Shown here: positions 16,640 through 25,003 of the stretch, piece after piece
How the letters are laid out: each line of letters opens with the position of its first letter
Numbering within the stretch: position 1 is the first letter of the stretch
DNA from: an uncultured Eubacteriales bacterium
Lineage (GTDB): Bacteria; Bacillota; Clostridia; Peptostreptococcales; Anaerovoracaceae
Length of the DNA: 35,500 nucleotides
Direction: 5' to 3'
Assembly (NCBI GenBank): GCA_900547295.1
Contig: URGK01000015.1
Span: forward strand, 1 to 35,500
The notes under the pieces: model-generated
What the model was told of the DNA's origin: nothing
What the model saw: only the letters and a program-made list of their open reading frames with translations
Databases searched by the model: none
Position numbers and translations under genes: made by a program

Positions 16640-16896
16640 AAGGATACTCCTTTCAATATGTAAATGTATGAATTTCATTGGTAACATTATACTTTATCCG
16701 GAAGGAAAATATAATCGCGAAATGGTATTAAAAACTATCATACTTTTTGATTAAATACGAAAATTCAGAATATATCGCACAAGTACTAAAGTACTATAGG
16801 GAGGGAAAAACATATTTTAAACATCTTTATTGTGTTGCACCGAAAAACGTACATTGCCCGGTATATAATACAGTTAAAAGAAAGCGAGGTATGATT

Positions 16897-17283
16897 ATGG
16901 ATTACGTTGAAATAATATTAAACGGCAGAGTTTTTACAGATGCATCGCTGGCAGAGGAGCTTTTACACAAGGCAGGTCTTGCCAAAACGCAGAAATTTGA
17001 ATACTTTTGTGATATAATATGTCACGTTGGCAAGCTGATTGATATGTGCGGCGGCACTGCAGAAAAAATAATATATGATTATGACAGAAAAAGCGGCACA
17101 GTCAGATGCAGCATATCAATGCTCAAGGCAGAGAACGGTATGGACGGGTCACTTTATTTCTTCAAATATATGATAAACAGAGTGGATGTGTTTGAAATGA
17201 AGCCTGTATCAGCAGAGGAAATACAGCTTGATTTTGAAATAAAGGATATTTTTGCGGAGGAACAGTTATGTCTTACAGCCTAG
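16897..17283 (+). CDS. Uncharacterised protein (128 residues)
   Basis: No family was recognised. The start at 16897 (MDYVEIILNGRVFTD) follows GCGAGGT by six bases; a frame opening at 16747 gives 50 extra residues that look non-coding. The product is soluble and mixed alpha/beta, with CDIICHVGKLIDMCGG in the middle (about 34-50). It overlaps the 5'-nucleotidase start by 16 bases, so the two are translationally coupled. A -10-like TATAAT is at 16864-16869, but no clear -35 precedes it. Confidence 0.75.
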   Translation: MDYVEIILNGRVFTDASLAEELLHKAGLAKTQKFEYFCDIICHVGKLIDMCGGTAEKIIYDYDRKSGTVRCSISMLKAENGMDGSLYFFKYMINRVDVFEMKPVSAEEIQLDFEIKDIFAEEQLCLTA

Positions 17284-18176
17284 AAGAAAGACTTGTAATA
17301 GGAATATCCTCAAGAGCGCTGTTTGATCTTGAAGAAGAAAACAGAGTGTTTGAGGAGGAGGGGCTTGAAGCCTATTCCATATACCAGAGAGAGCACGAAA
17401 ACGATATACTCAAACCCGGAACGGGCTTCAAGCTAGTAAAGGCGCTGCAAAATCTCAAAGTGGGTGACAGCAAGGTTGCAGAGATAATAATAATGTCAAG
17501 AAACAGTGCGGATACAAGCTTGAGAATATTTAATTCCATAGAGCATTACGGCCTTGACATCACAAGGGCGGCGCTTGCGGGAGGCAGCCGAATAGAGCCT
17601 TATCTTGACGCCTTTGATACGGACCTGTTTCTTTCAGCCAATGAGGAGGATGTGCAGGATGCAGTCAATGCAGGCATAGCCGCAGGTCTTATCTGCCCTG
17701 CGGTATATGACGAGAACGAAATAGATGTAATTAAAATCGCCTTTGACGGAGATGCGGTTATATTCTCGGATGAGGCTGAAAAAATATACAAAGAAAAGGG
17801 ACTTGAAGCTTTCTCGGAGCATGAGAGAGCAAATGCAAAGAAGCCTCTTCCGGAGGGACCTTTTGCAAAATTTCTCAAGACCATATCATACATACAGGAG
17901 CAGTTTGAGGCAGACCGCGCACCAATCAGAACAGCTCTTGTCACAGCAAGATGCGCTCCCGCTCACGAGCGGGTTATAAGGACGCTCAGGGCGTGGGGAG
18001 TCAGAGTTGACGAGGCGTTTTTTCTCGGCGGCATAGAAAAAAGCAGAGTTCTTGCATCCTTTGGCGCAGACATATTCTTTGACGATCAGCAGCTTCACAT
18101 AGCTCCGGCGTCAAAATATGTGCCGTCAGCGAGAGTACCGTACAAAGAAGAACAAACTTCTATTGAAAAAGCATAG
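17268..18176 (+). CDS. 5'-nucleotidase (cytosolic NT5C1-like family)
   Basis: The 302 residues match the 5-nucleotidase family of cytosolic type I enzymes (PF06189), which remove phosphate from nucleoside monophosphates such as AMP. The start LVIGISSRALFDLEEENRVFEEEGLEAY (about 9-36) carries the Asp-based first motif; IIIMSRNSADTSLRIFNSIEHYGLDITRAALAGG (about 72-105), KIAFDGDAVIFSDEAEKIYKEKGL (about 163-186) and ALVTARCAPAHERVIRTLRAWGVRVDEAFFLGG with FFDDQQLH complete the family blocks. The intracellular location follows from the lack of a signal peptide. GAGGAAC precedes the ATG inside the upstream gene. Confidence 0.92.
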   Translation: MSYSLEERLVIGISSRALFDLEEENRVFEEEGLEAYSIYQREHENDILKPGTGFKLVKALQNLKVGDSKVAEIIIMSRNSADTSLRIFNSIEHYGLDITRAALAGGSRIEPYLDAFDTDLFLSANEEDVQDAVNAGIAAGLICPAVYDENEIDVIKIAFDGDAVIFSDEAEKIYKEKGLEAFSEHERANAKKPLPEGPFAKFLKTISYIQEQFEADRAPIRTALVTARCAPAHERVIRTLRAWGVRVDEAFFLGGIEKSRVLASFGADIFFDDQQLHIAPASKYVPSARVPYKEEQTSIEKA

Positions 18177-18225
18177 GGAGTTAATATATAATGAAGCTAC
18201 TAATAATTAACACGGAGGAACCGCA

Positions 18226-18633
18226 ATGAGAGGACTAAAACACATTGATGACGAAATAATAGAATTAAGCTACAAAAAGAATATAAGTGAAGATAAGGAT
18301 TTAGATTTAGAAATAAGCATAAACTACAGGCTGGATTTTGACGAGGATGCAAGAATGTGCTATGGCAATGCAGAGATAGAAATAGATGATGACGAGCATA
18401 CTCAGCTTGAAATCAGAATTCATACAATAGGCATTTTTTCATACAAGGCTGACGTACTTACAGATGAAATCAGAAGACAGCTCCACGCCGAAACAGTAGT
18501 AGAACTTAACCCTCAGTGGAACAGCCTGCTGACAAATCTGACAATGCTTGCAGGCATACCGCCTATCGAGCTTGAACCTATGGAATTTGAAGATGCAGAG
18601 ATACAGCTCAGTCACGGAGAAGGTCTGAATTAA
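18226..18633 (+). CDS. SecB-like fold protein
   Basis: A 135-residue acidic protein that I read as a SecB-superfamily member. The resemblance rests on order and motifs: alternating strands (about 26-38, 48-66), the GIFS-type turn at 69-72 (SecB has GIFSI here), a helix DEIRRQLHAETVVELNPQWNSLLTNLTMLAG, and the closing block GIPPIELEPMEFEDAEI at about 110-126, matching SecB's FPPLNLAPVNFDAL. Firmicutes mostly lack true SecB, but SecB-like proteins occur, some linked to toxin-antitoxin systems. No toxin or antitoxin is adjacent here. A plausible role is a general chaperone or holdase. ACGGAGGAACC precedes the ATG. This is inference from pattern, not an alignment. Confidence 0.6.
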   Translation: MRGLKHIDDEIIELSYKKNISEDKDLDLEISINYRLDFDEDARMCYGNAEIEIDDDEHTQLEIRIHTIGIFSYKADVLTDEIRRQLHAETVVELNPQWNSLLTNLTMLAGIPPIELEPMEFEDAEIQLSHGEGLN

Positions 18634-18652
18634 AATTATTCTGCAAAACCTG

Positions 18653-18683
18653 TTGACTCTTACCTGACGTTATGGCTTAGACT
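18653..18683 (+). promoter_or_regulatory. MerR-type promoter with 19-bp spacer
   Basis: TTGACT (18653-18658) and TAGACT (18678-18683) are 19 bases apart, the over-long spacing characteristic of promoters controlled by MerR-family activators, which twist the DNA to align the two boxes. It lies 21 bases before the MerR gene, so the regulator probably controls itself. The spacer holds only an imperfect dyad. Confidence 0.7.
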
Positions 18684-18704
18684 TACAGCTGAGGTGATGA
18701 TAAT

Positions 18705-19418
18705 ATGCTTTCAGTAGGCAAAACAGCGAAGCTTCTTGGCATAAGCATAAGAACGCTGCATTATTATGACGAGATAAATCTTGTTAAGCCGTCATATACT
18801 GCTCCGTCAGGTTACAGGTATTATGACGATGATGCCGTTGAGCTGCTTCAGCAGGTTATATTCCTGCGTGAGCTTGAAATTCCGGTGAAACAGATTAAAA
18901 AAATACTGGGCAGTCCGGACTGCGACAGGGAGTTTCTGCTCAAAAGCCACAGACAGCTTCTGCTTGCCCGCAAAGCACATATTGAAAACCTCATATCACT
19001 GATAGACAAAAGGATAGGAGTTGATAATATGGATTACAGAGAGGGCATTGCAGAGGAGCAGCTTAAATCGGAATTTGCAGACGAGGTCAGAAGAAGATGG
19101 GGAGATACTCCGCAGTACAGAGAGTACGAGGAGAAAATCAAAAACCATAAATCCGAAGATAACACTGCGGGAGCAGATGAGATTTTTAAGGCATTTGCAG
19201 AAGCCGCAGGCAGTGCGCCGGGTGACAGAGAAGTACAGGAACTTGTCCGCAGATGGCAGGAATACATTACGGCAAATTATTATAAATGCTCAGATGAGGT
19301 TTTGCTTGGTCTTGCAGAGATGTATACTGCGGACAGCAGATTTAAGGACTATCTGGACAGCTTCGGAGAGGGTACAGCGCAGCTTATGAGTGATGCCATT
19401 AAGTGTTACTGCAGATAG
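18705..19418 (+). CDS. MerR family regulator with TipAS-like domain
   Basis: Residues 1-70 are a MerR winged helix: MLSVGKTAKLLGISIRTLHYYDEINLVKP and PSGYRYYDDDAVELLQQVIFLRELEIPVKQIKKIL. A dimerisation helix follows (about 80-105). Residues about 125-237 resemble the TipAS antibiotic-recognition domain (EYEEKIKNH..., EIFKAFAEAAGSAPGDREVQELVRRWQEYITANYYKCSDEVLLGLAEMYTADSRFKDYLDSFGEGTAQLMSDAI), which in TipAL and Mta binds thiopeptides or other drugs and switches the protein on. No drug exporter is next to it; the target is probably itself or a distant gene. The promoter has the MerR-type 19-bp spacer. TGAGGTGAT precedes the ATG. Confidence 0.9.
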   Translation: MLSVGKTAKLLGISIRTLHYYDEINLVKPSYTAPSGYRYYDDDAVELLQQVIFLRELEIPVKQIKKILGSPDCDREFLLKSHRQLLLARKAHIENLISLIDKRIGVDNMDYREGIAEEQLKSEFADEVRRRWGDTPQYREYEEKIKNHKSEDNTAGADEIFKAFAEAAGSAPGDREVQELVRRWQEYITANYYKCSDEVLLGLAEMYTADSRFKDYLDSFGEGTAQLMSDAIKCYCR

Positions 19419-19424
19419 ATATAT

Positions 19425-19456
19425 AACCGTTTTGATTTTTTTTCAAAGCGGTTTTT
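19425..19456 (+). terminator. Intrinsic terminator of the MerR gene
   Basis: AACCGTTTTGA and TCAAAGCGGTT pair (11 bp with one G-T) around an unusual eight-T loop, followed by a few more T. It begins seven bases after the MerR stop. Confidence 0.85.
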
Positions 19457-19516
19457 CCATAATATACAGCATATAACCCGGGCTGTTATGCAGATAATAA
19501 TCTTGAGGTGATTTAT

Positions 19517-19711
19517 ATGAAGAATATGAAAAAGGAACTCGATAACAGCCAGAGAATAAACGCTCCGATAGGAGCAGGCAGCTTCAACAAAAGCCCTGAC
19601 TATGAATTTGTCTATACGGCAGACGATATGGAAAAAGGCGAAGTGCCGGGACTTTACAACAAGGAATATCTGAGATTTGGCGAAAAATCAGAAAAAATCA
19701 ACGGAAAGTAG
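19517..19711 (+). CDS. Small uncharacterised protein (64 residues)
   Basis: I do not recognise this gene. The ATG at 19517 has TGAGGTGAT four bases upstream. The product (MKNMKKELDNSQRIN..., SFNKSPDYEFVYTADDMEKGEVPGLYNKEYLRFG) is soluble, charged, and has no cysteine or membrane segment. It lies between two terminators, after the MerR gene and before an AroB gene, so it is its own transcription unit. It resembles no neighbour, and no promoter stands out. Confidence 0.65.
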   Translation: MKNMKKELDNSQRINAPIGAGSFNKSPDYEFVYTADDMEKGEVPGLYNKEYLRFGEKSEKINGK

Positions 19712-19843
19712 GCAGGAAACTGTCTGCTTTCTTTAATCTTTACAAACCCTTCACATTCAGTACGCAAAGAGGACATATACATATGTATAATAGTTATTGT
19801 AGACAAAATACAATTTCATTTTCACTTTCCTTTATTTATAGGA

Positions 19844-19873
19844 GGCGACCTCGTTTAGAGGTCGTCTTTTTTT
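19844..19873 (+). terminator. Intrinsic terminator without an obvious gene
   Basis: GGCGACCTC and GAGGTCGTC form a nine-base-pair stem around GTTTA, followed by seven T. It lies 130 bases after the small protein at 19517, which already has a weak hairpin at about 19713-19731. The stretch 19786-19843 includes a TATAAT at 19786, so a short RNA of about 75 bases is possible, but no -35 box supports it. Otherwise it protects aroB from read-through. Confidence 0.8.
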
Positions 19874-19936
19874 CTGTCATTTAGAGCTGCTTTGTGTTAG
19901 AATAGTAGTAATATATAAATGATAAGGAGAATATTT

Positions 19937-20977
19937 ATGCTTACAATAGATATGAATGTATTAAGACCGCACAAAATAGCAGTAGGAAGAGATTTACTCA
20001 AGGACTGCGGCAAATATATAAAATGGGCGCATGGTCCATGCAGCGTGCTTATCATAACAGATGAAGAGGTTGATGAGCTTTACGGTGATACCGTTGCGGC
20101 AAGCCTTGAAGAGGAGGGCTTTGAACAGGTCAGATTTGTATTTGCCTCAGGCGAGCAGAGCAAAAACCTTGGCCTTATAGACAGCGTGTATCAGGTGCTG
20201 TCCGAAAAGGAATTTGACAGGACAGACCTCATAGTCGCTCTTGGAGGCGGTGTTGCAGGAGATATTGCAGGCTTTGCGGCATCAACATATATGAGAGGCA
20301 TAGAATATGTACACATACCCACAACAATGCTGGCAATGATAGATGCGGCAGTAGGCGGCAAAAACGGAGTTGACACTTCAGCCGGCAGAGATATGGTAGG
20401 GACATTCTGGATGCCGAGCCTTGTGCTGTGCGACATTGACACCCTCGACACACTGCCTGACGAGCAGTTCAGAGACGGCCTTGCAGAGGCAATCAAGTAC
20501 GGCATTATATCAGGAAACGAACTGTTCTCGCTGTTTGAAAACGGTATAGACAGAGATGATCTGGAGAACATTATAGGTAAGTGCATAGAGCTCAAAAAAG
20601 AATACGTTGAAAAGGACGTATACGACCAGCATATACGCAAAATGCTCAATCTGGGCCATACCATAGGAAATGCGATAGAAGCCGCAAGCGGATATTCAAT
20701 TTCACACGGAGATGCAGTGGCATCAGGTATAGTTGCAATGGGTCAGATATTCGATACGCCTTGCGTTCAGAGATTAAAGGACACATTCGAAAACTGCGGC
20801 TTTGATATGGCAGACATCGACTTTACGGCAGAGGAGCTGGCTCCTTATGCGGCCGCAGACAAGAAAAAGGGCGGAGATTTTGTTGTAATAGTTATACCGA
20901 GAGACATAGGTGTATGCGAACTCGAAAGACTGCCTATAGACGAAATAGAGTCAAAGCTTGAAAAGGTCTGCATATAG
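19937..20977 (+). CDS. aroB: 3-dehydroquinate synthase-like protein
   Basis: AroB makes 3-dehydroquinate from DAHP, using NAD and a divalent metal, in the shikimate pathway. The 346 residues match the family. The nucleotide loop ALGGGVAGDIAGFAASTYMRGI (101-122), Glu184/Lys187 (LAEAIKYGI), Arg234, Asn238, His241 and His257 metal/substrate positions, and Lys310 are as expected. Two positions differ: the usual GKN after the GGK loop is G150-R151-D152, and the usual second His in GHTxGHAIE is Asn245. Because several catalytic residues are kept, dehydroquinate synthase activity is likely but not certain; another sugar phosphate cyclase is possible. No other shikimate genes are in the window. AAGGAG before the ATG sets the start. 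Confidence 0.82.
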   Translation: MLTIDMNVLRPHKIAVGRDLLKDCGKYIKWAHGPCSVLIITDEEVDELYGDTVAASLEEEGFEQVRFVFASGEQSKNLGLIDSVYQVLSEKEFDRTDLIVALGGGVAGDIAGFAASTYMRGIEYVHIPTTMLAMIDAAVGGKNGVDTSAGRDMVGTFWMPSLVLCDIDTLDTLPDEQFRDGLAEAIKYGIISGNELFSLFENGIDRDDLENIIGKCIELKKEYVEKDVYDQHIRKMLNLGHTIGNAIEAASGYSISHGDAVASGIVAMGQIFDTPCVQRLKDTFENCGFDMADIDFTAEELAPYAAADKKKGGDFVVIVIPRDIGVCELERLPIDEIESKLEKVCI

Positions 20978-21007
20978 ATAAATACAAGGAGTATTACAAA
21001 GGGATTT

Positions 21008-21535
21008 ATGGATTGTATAACCAACATTGATTTTACAGTGCTTAACTGGCTGCATGATACGCTGTCGTGCAGATTTTTAGACAGCGTGATGCCGGTAATT
21101 ACAAAGCTGGGAAGCAAGGGTATTATATGGCTTGCAGTCGCATTTGTGATGATGTGCACCAGAAAATACAGGAAATGCGGCATCCTTATGGTGATAAGCC
21201 TCATAGCGGGAGTCCTCATAGGCAATCTGTTTTTAAAAAACATCATTGCAAGACCGAGGCCCTGCTGGATAAACGAGGACTTCCCTATGCTTATAGGCGT
21301 GCCGGGGGATTATTCTTTCCCGTCGGGGCATACACTGTCATCTGCTGCATGCGCGACGGTGCTTACCCTCGAGAACAGGAAATTCGCATACTGGGCAATA
21401 CCAATGGCGGTGCTTATAGCTTTCTCAAGACTGTATCTTTATGTGCATTTCCCGACAGATGTAATCGGAGGAGCGCTTATAGGAATTGCAATAGGATATA
21501 CAGCATTTAAACTTGCAAAAAAACAGATTATATAA
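21008..21535 (+). CDS. PAP2 family membrane phosphatase
   Basis: A membrane phosphatase of the type 2 phosphatidic acid phosphatase superfamily; candidate substrates are phosphatidic acid or undecaprenyl diphosphate. All three catalytic motifs are present: KNIIARPRPC (about 77-86), YSFPSGHTLSSA (about 102-113, containing the PSGH core), and SRLYLYVHFPTDVIGG (about 139-154). About five hydrophobic segments are visible in 175 residues. AAAGGGA precedes the ATG; the gene follows aroB by 30 bases and precedes dnaE by 13 bases. Confidence 0.92.
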   Translation: MDCITNIDFTVLNWLHDTLSCRFLDSVMPVITKLGSKGIIWLAVAFVMMCTRKYRKCGILMVISLIAGVLIGNLFLKNIIARPRPCWINEDFPMLIGVPGDYSFPSGHTLSSAACATVLTLENRKFAYWAIPMAVLIAFSRLYLYVHFPTDVIGGALIGIAIGYTAFKLAKKQII

Positions 21536-21548
21536 AAGAGGAACATAT

Positions 21549-24500
21549 ATGGGATTTACTCACCTTCATGTGCATACCGAATACAGCCTGCTGGACGGGG
21601 CTGCAAGAATTAAAGACGTTGTGGCAAAGGCCAGGGAACTGGGGATGACCTCCCTTGCCATCACAGATCACGGCGTTATGTTCGGTGTCATTGACTTTTA
21701 CAGAGAATGTATCAAAAACGGAATAAAACCGATAATAGGCTGTGAGGTTTATACTGCGGCAAGAACCATGGATGACAAGGACTCCGAAAAGGATAAGCAT
21801 CAGGGTCATCTTGTGCTGCTTGCAAAGGACAACACAGGCTACCACAACCTGATTAAGATAGTTTCCGAAAGCTACACCAGAGGCTTTTACTACAAGCCGA
21901 GAGTGGACAAGGAGCTGCTTCGCAGATACAGCGAGGGAATTATCGCGCTTTCAGCGTGTCTTGCAGGCAATATTCCAAGATTTCTGATGCAGAGAAACTA
22001 CGAGGCTGCAAAGCAGGAGGCTGTAGAGCTTGCGGATATATTCGGAAAGGACAATTTCTATCTTGAGGTGCAGAATCAGGGCCTTGAAGAGGAGGCGGCT
22101 ATTCTGCCCGATCTCAAAAGACTGTCACAGGAGCTGGAGCTTCCTATGGTTGCCACAAATGACGTGCATTATGTCAATCAGGAGGACGCAAAGGCGCAGG
22201 ACGTGCTTTTGTGCATACAGACTCTCTCTACAGTCGATGATCCTGATAGAATGAAGTTTCCAAACGATGAGTTTTATCTCAAAAGCGAAAAAGAAATGCG
22301 CAGCCTGTTTGCGGGAGTAGAGGGAAGCTGCGACAATACAGAAAAAATAGCCGAAAGGTGCAATGTGGAATTTACTTTCGGACAGCTTCACCTGCCTGAA
22401 TTTGACGTACCCGACGGCAAAACGGCAAGTCAGTACCTTGACGAGCTGTGTGATGCCGGACTTAAAGACAGATATGGAGATAAGGCGGAGGAGATCAGAG
22501 AAAGACTTGACTATGAGCTTTCCGTTATAAATCAGATGGGATATGTGGAATACTTCCTTATAGTATGGGATTTTATCAACTATGCAAAAAATAAAGGCAT
22601 AATGGTCGGTCCGGGCAGAGGCTCCGCAGCAGGAAGCATAGTATCCTATGTTCTCAGAATTACAGACATAGACCCTATTAAATACGGTCTTATCTTTGAG
22701 AGGTTTTTAAACCCCGAAAGAGTAAGCATGCCGGATATTGATATAGACTTCTGCTATGAGAGAAGACACGAGGTTATAGACTACGTTATAGACAAATACG
22801 GTGAGGACAAGGTTGCCCAGATAATAACTTTCGGAACTATGAAAGCCAAGGCGGCGGTCAGAGATGTAGGCAGGGCGCTTAATGTCAGCTACGGGGAAAC
22901 CGATGCCATAGCAAAGGCGATACCGTTTGACCTGAAAATGACAATAGACAAAGCGCTGGAGCTTAACCCGGACCTCAAAAATATGTATGAAACAAACCCT
23001 ACCGTTGCAAAGGTGCTGGATATGTCCAGAGCCCTTGAGGGTATGCCAAGACATGCATCAACCCATGCGGCAGGCGTGGTTATATCCAAAAAAAGCATCA
23101 ACGAGTATGTACCGCTGTACCTTGCCGAAAAAGGCGTATCCACACAGTTCCCTATGACAACCATAGAGGAACTGGGGCTTCTCAAAATGGACTTTCTGGG
23201 ACTTCGAAACCTTACGGTCATAAGGGACGCGCTGGAGATGATAAAAGAAAACCACGGCATAGATATAGATTTTTCGAGAATGAGCTATGATGACCCTGCG
23301 GTATACGAACTTATAGCCTCAGGCAACACGCAGGGGGTATTCCAGCTTGAATCGGCGGGAATGACCCAGTTTATGAAAAACCTGCGGCCTGACTGCTTTG
23401 AAGATATCGTTGCGGGTATATCGCTTTACAGACCGGGTCCCATGGGCTCTATTCCTACATATATAGAGAACAAAAAAAATCCCGCAAAAATCAGCTATAT
23501 AGACAAAAAACTTGAGCCTATACTTTCCGTAACCTACGGCTGCCTTGTATATCAGGAGCAGGTAATGCAGATAGTAAGAGATCTGGCCGGGTATACCTAC
23601 GGACGTTCAGACCTTGTAAGGCGTGCTATGGGTAAGAAAAAAATGGACGTGATGCTTGAAGAAAAGCAGAATTTCATATACGGCAGAGATAACGAGGACG
23701 GCAGCGTTGATATCAAAGGCTGCATCAGAAACGGAGTGTCTGAGAAGGCCGCGGAGGAAATCTACAGCCAGATGGTTACCTTTGCGCAGTATGCATTCAA
23801 CAAGTCCCACGCTGCGGCATATGCGGTGGTAGGCTATGAAACAGCGTATCTCAAGACGCACTATCCGGTAGAATTTATGGCAGCCCTTATGACAAGCGTT
23901 ATGGGTGAGCCTAAGCATATCGCAAAATATATGAAAAACTGCGCCGAAATGGGCATTGAAGTGCTGCCTCCGAGCGTGCTTGACAGTAATGTTAAATTCA
24001 CAGTCGAAAACGGCAAAATAAGATTCGGCATGATGGCTGTCAAAAACGTGGGAGAGGGCGTAATCAGAGAAATAATCAGAGCCAGAGAGGAAAAAGGCAG
24101 AGCGACTGACATATACCGCTTCATAGAAAATCTCGATATACACGAGATAAACAAAAAAGCCATAGAGTCGCTGATTAAAGCGGGTGCCTTTGACTGCATC
24201 AACGAAAACAGAGCGCAGCTTCTTGCAGTGTACGAAAATATCATAGAGTCCGCTCAAAACAGCGCGCGAAAGAACATAGCGGGGCAGATGTCACTGTTCC
24301 AGATGAATTCAGAAGAAATGGAAATCGAAAACCTGACAGGCAGACTGCCTGAGGTAAGCAATTTCCCTAAGGAGATACTTGCAGCAATGGAAAAAGAAAT
24401 CCTGGGAGTATATCTGACGTGGCACCCGTTAAACGAGCATATAGAGCGCATAGAGAAGCTTGTGACTCATACAAGTGACAGCCTTGACACAGATGAGGCG

Positions 24501-25001
24501 GATTCGGGCAATATAACGGACGGAATGAAGGTCACTATGGCAGGTATCATTTCCGGCAAAAAAATGCTCACAACAAAAAACAACAAGCGTATGGCATTTC
24601 TTGACGTTGAGGACATGTACGGCTCTTTTGAGGTTATTGTATTTCCTAATGTATATGAGAAATGCGCAGACTGCCTCAGAGAGGACAATATAGTTGCCGT
24701 AAAGGGCAGACTTAATTTCAAGGAGGATGAGGCCCCAAAGGTTCTTGCGGATACGGTTATAGATATCAGGGCCGCTGCAGAGGCCGGAAGCACAGTAAAA
24801 ATAAGGATACCGCAGTCGGCGGAGCAGGGGCTTGTCAGGGTTAACGAGCAGATAATGAAGCACAGAGGAGATACGCCTGTAATCATATATGCAAACGGTA
24901 AAACTTTCAGGTCCAAGCCCGATATGTGGGTAAATGTTTCCGAAGAATTTAAAAATGCGGTGATACAGATTGTAGGAGCTGAGAATTTCAAGGAGGTATA
25001 G
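21549..25001 (+). CDS. dnaE: DNA polymerase III subunit alpha (DnaE)
   Basis: The replicative-type polymerase subunit DnaE, 1150 residues as usual. The N-terminal PHP domain begins MGFTHLHVHTEYSLLDGAARI. The polymerase core has GPGRGSAAGSIVSYVL (about 355-370) and the catalytic acid motif PDIDIDF (about 395-401, Asp396 and Asp398 as in E. coli DnaE 401/403). The OB-fold region (VTMAGIISGKKMLTTKNNKRMAFLDVEDMYGSFEVIVFPN) is near 995-1040. I chose the ATG at 21549 behind AAAGAGGAAC; a longer frame from 21513 overlaps the previous gene. In Firmicutes DnaE usually works beside PolC. The stop TAG lies two bases before pfkA. Confidence 0.97.
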   Translation: MGFTHLHVHTEYSLLDGAARIKDVVAKARELGMTSLAITDHGVMFGVIDFYRECIKNGIKPIIGCEVYTAARTMDDKDSEKDKHQGHLVLLAKDNTGYHNLIKIVSESYTRGFYYKPRVDKELLRRYSEGIIALSACLAGNIPRFLMQRNYEAAKQEAVELADIFGKDNFYLEVQNQGLEEEAAILPDLKRLSQELELPMVATNDVHYVNQEDAKAQDVLLCIQTLSTVDDPDRMKFPNDEFYLKSEKEMRSLFAGVEGSCDNTEKIAERCNVEFTFGQLHLPEFDVPDGKTASQYLDELCDAGLKDRYGDKAEEIRERLDYELSVINQMGYVEYFLIVWDFINYAKNKGIMVGPGRGSAAGSIVSYVLRITDIDPIKYGLIFERFLNPERVSMPDIDIDFCYERRHEVIDYVIDKYGEDKVAQIITFGTMKAKAAVRDVGRALNVSYGETDAIAKAIPFDLKMTIDKALELNPDLKNMYETNPTVAKVLDMSRALEGMPRHASTHAAGVVISKKSINEYVPLYLAEKGVSTQFPMTTIEELGLLKMDFLGLRNLTVIRDALEMIKENHGIDIDFSRMSYDDPAVYELIASGNTQGVFQLESAGMTQFMKNLRPDCFEDIVAGISLYRPGPMGSIPTYIENKKNPAKISYIDKKLEPILSVTYGCLVYQEQVMQIVRDLAGYTYGRSDLVRRAMGKKKMDVMLEEKQNFIYGRDNEDGSVDIKGCIRNGVSEKAAEEIYSQMVTFAQYAFNKSHAAAYAVVGYETAYLKTHYPVEFMAALMTSVMGEPKHIAKYMKNCAEMGIEVLPPSVLDSNVKFTVENGKIRFGMMAVKNVGEGVIREIIRAREEKGRATDIYRFIENLDIHEINKKAIESLIKAGAFDCINENRAQLLAVYENIIESAQNSARKNIAGQMSLFQMNSEEMEIENLTGRLPEVSNFPKEILAAMEKEILGVYLTWHPLNEHIERIEKLVTHTSDSLDTDEADSGNITDGMKVTMAGIISGKKMLTTKNNKRMAFLDVEDMYGSFEVIVFPNVYEKCADCLREDNIVAVKGRLNFKEDEAPKVLADTVIDIRAAAEAGSTVKIRIPQSAEQGLVRVNEQIMKHRGDTPVIIYANGKTFRSKPDMWVNVSEEFKNAVIQIVGAENFKEV

Positions 25002-25003
25002 AG

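Noticed and set aside
16747..16896. N-terminal extension of the 128-residue protein
   Set aside because: The extra 50 residues lie before the ribosome binding site and include the -10-like TATAAT, so they are more likely untranslated leader.
18226..18633. SecB-type toxin-antitoxin-chaperone module
   Set aside because: No toxin or antitoxin gene is next to the SecB-like gene.
19781..19800. Palindrome-like ACATATACATATGT near 19772-19785
   Set aside because: It is AT-rich and short, and likely chance in this sequence.
21513..21548. Upstream start for DnaE
   Set aside because: It overlaps the PAP2 gene and lacks the conserved DnaE N-terminus, which begins at 21549.
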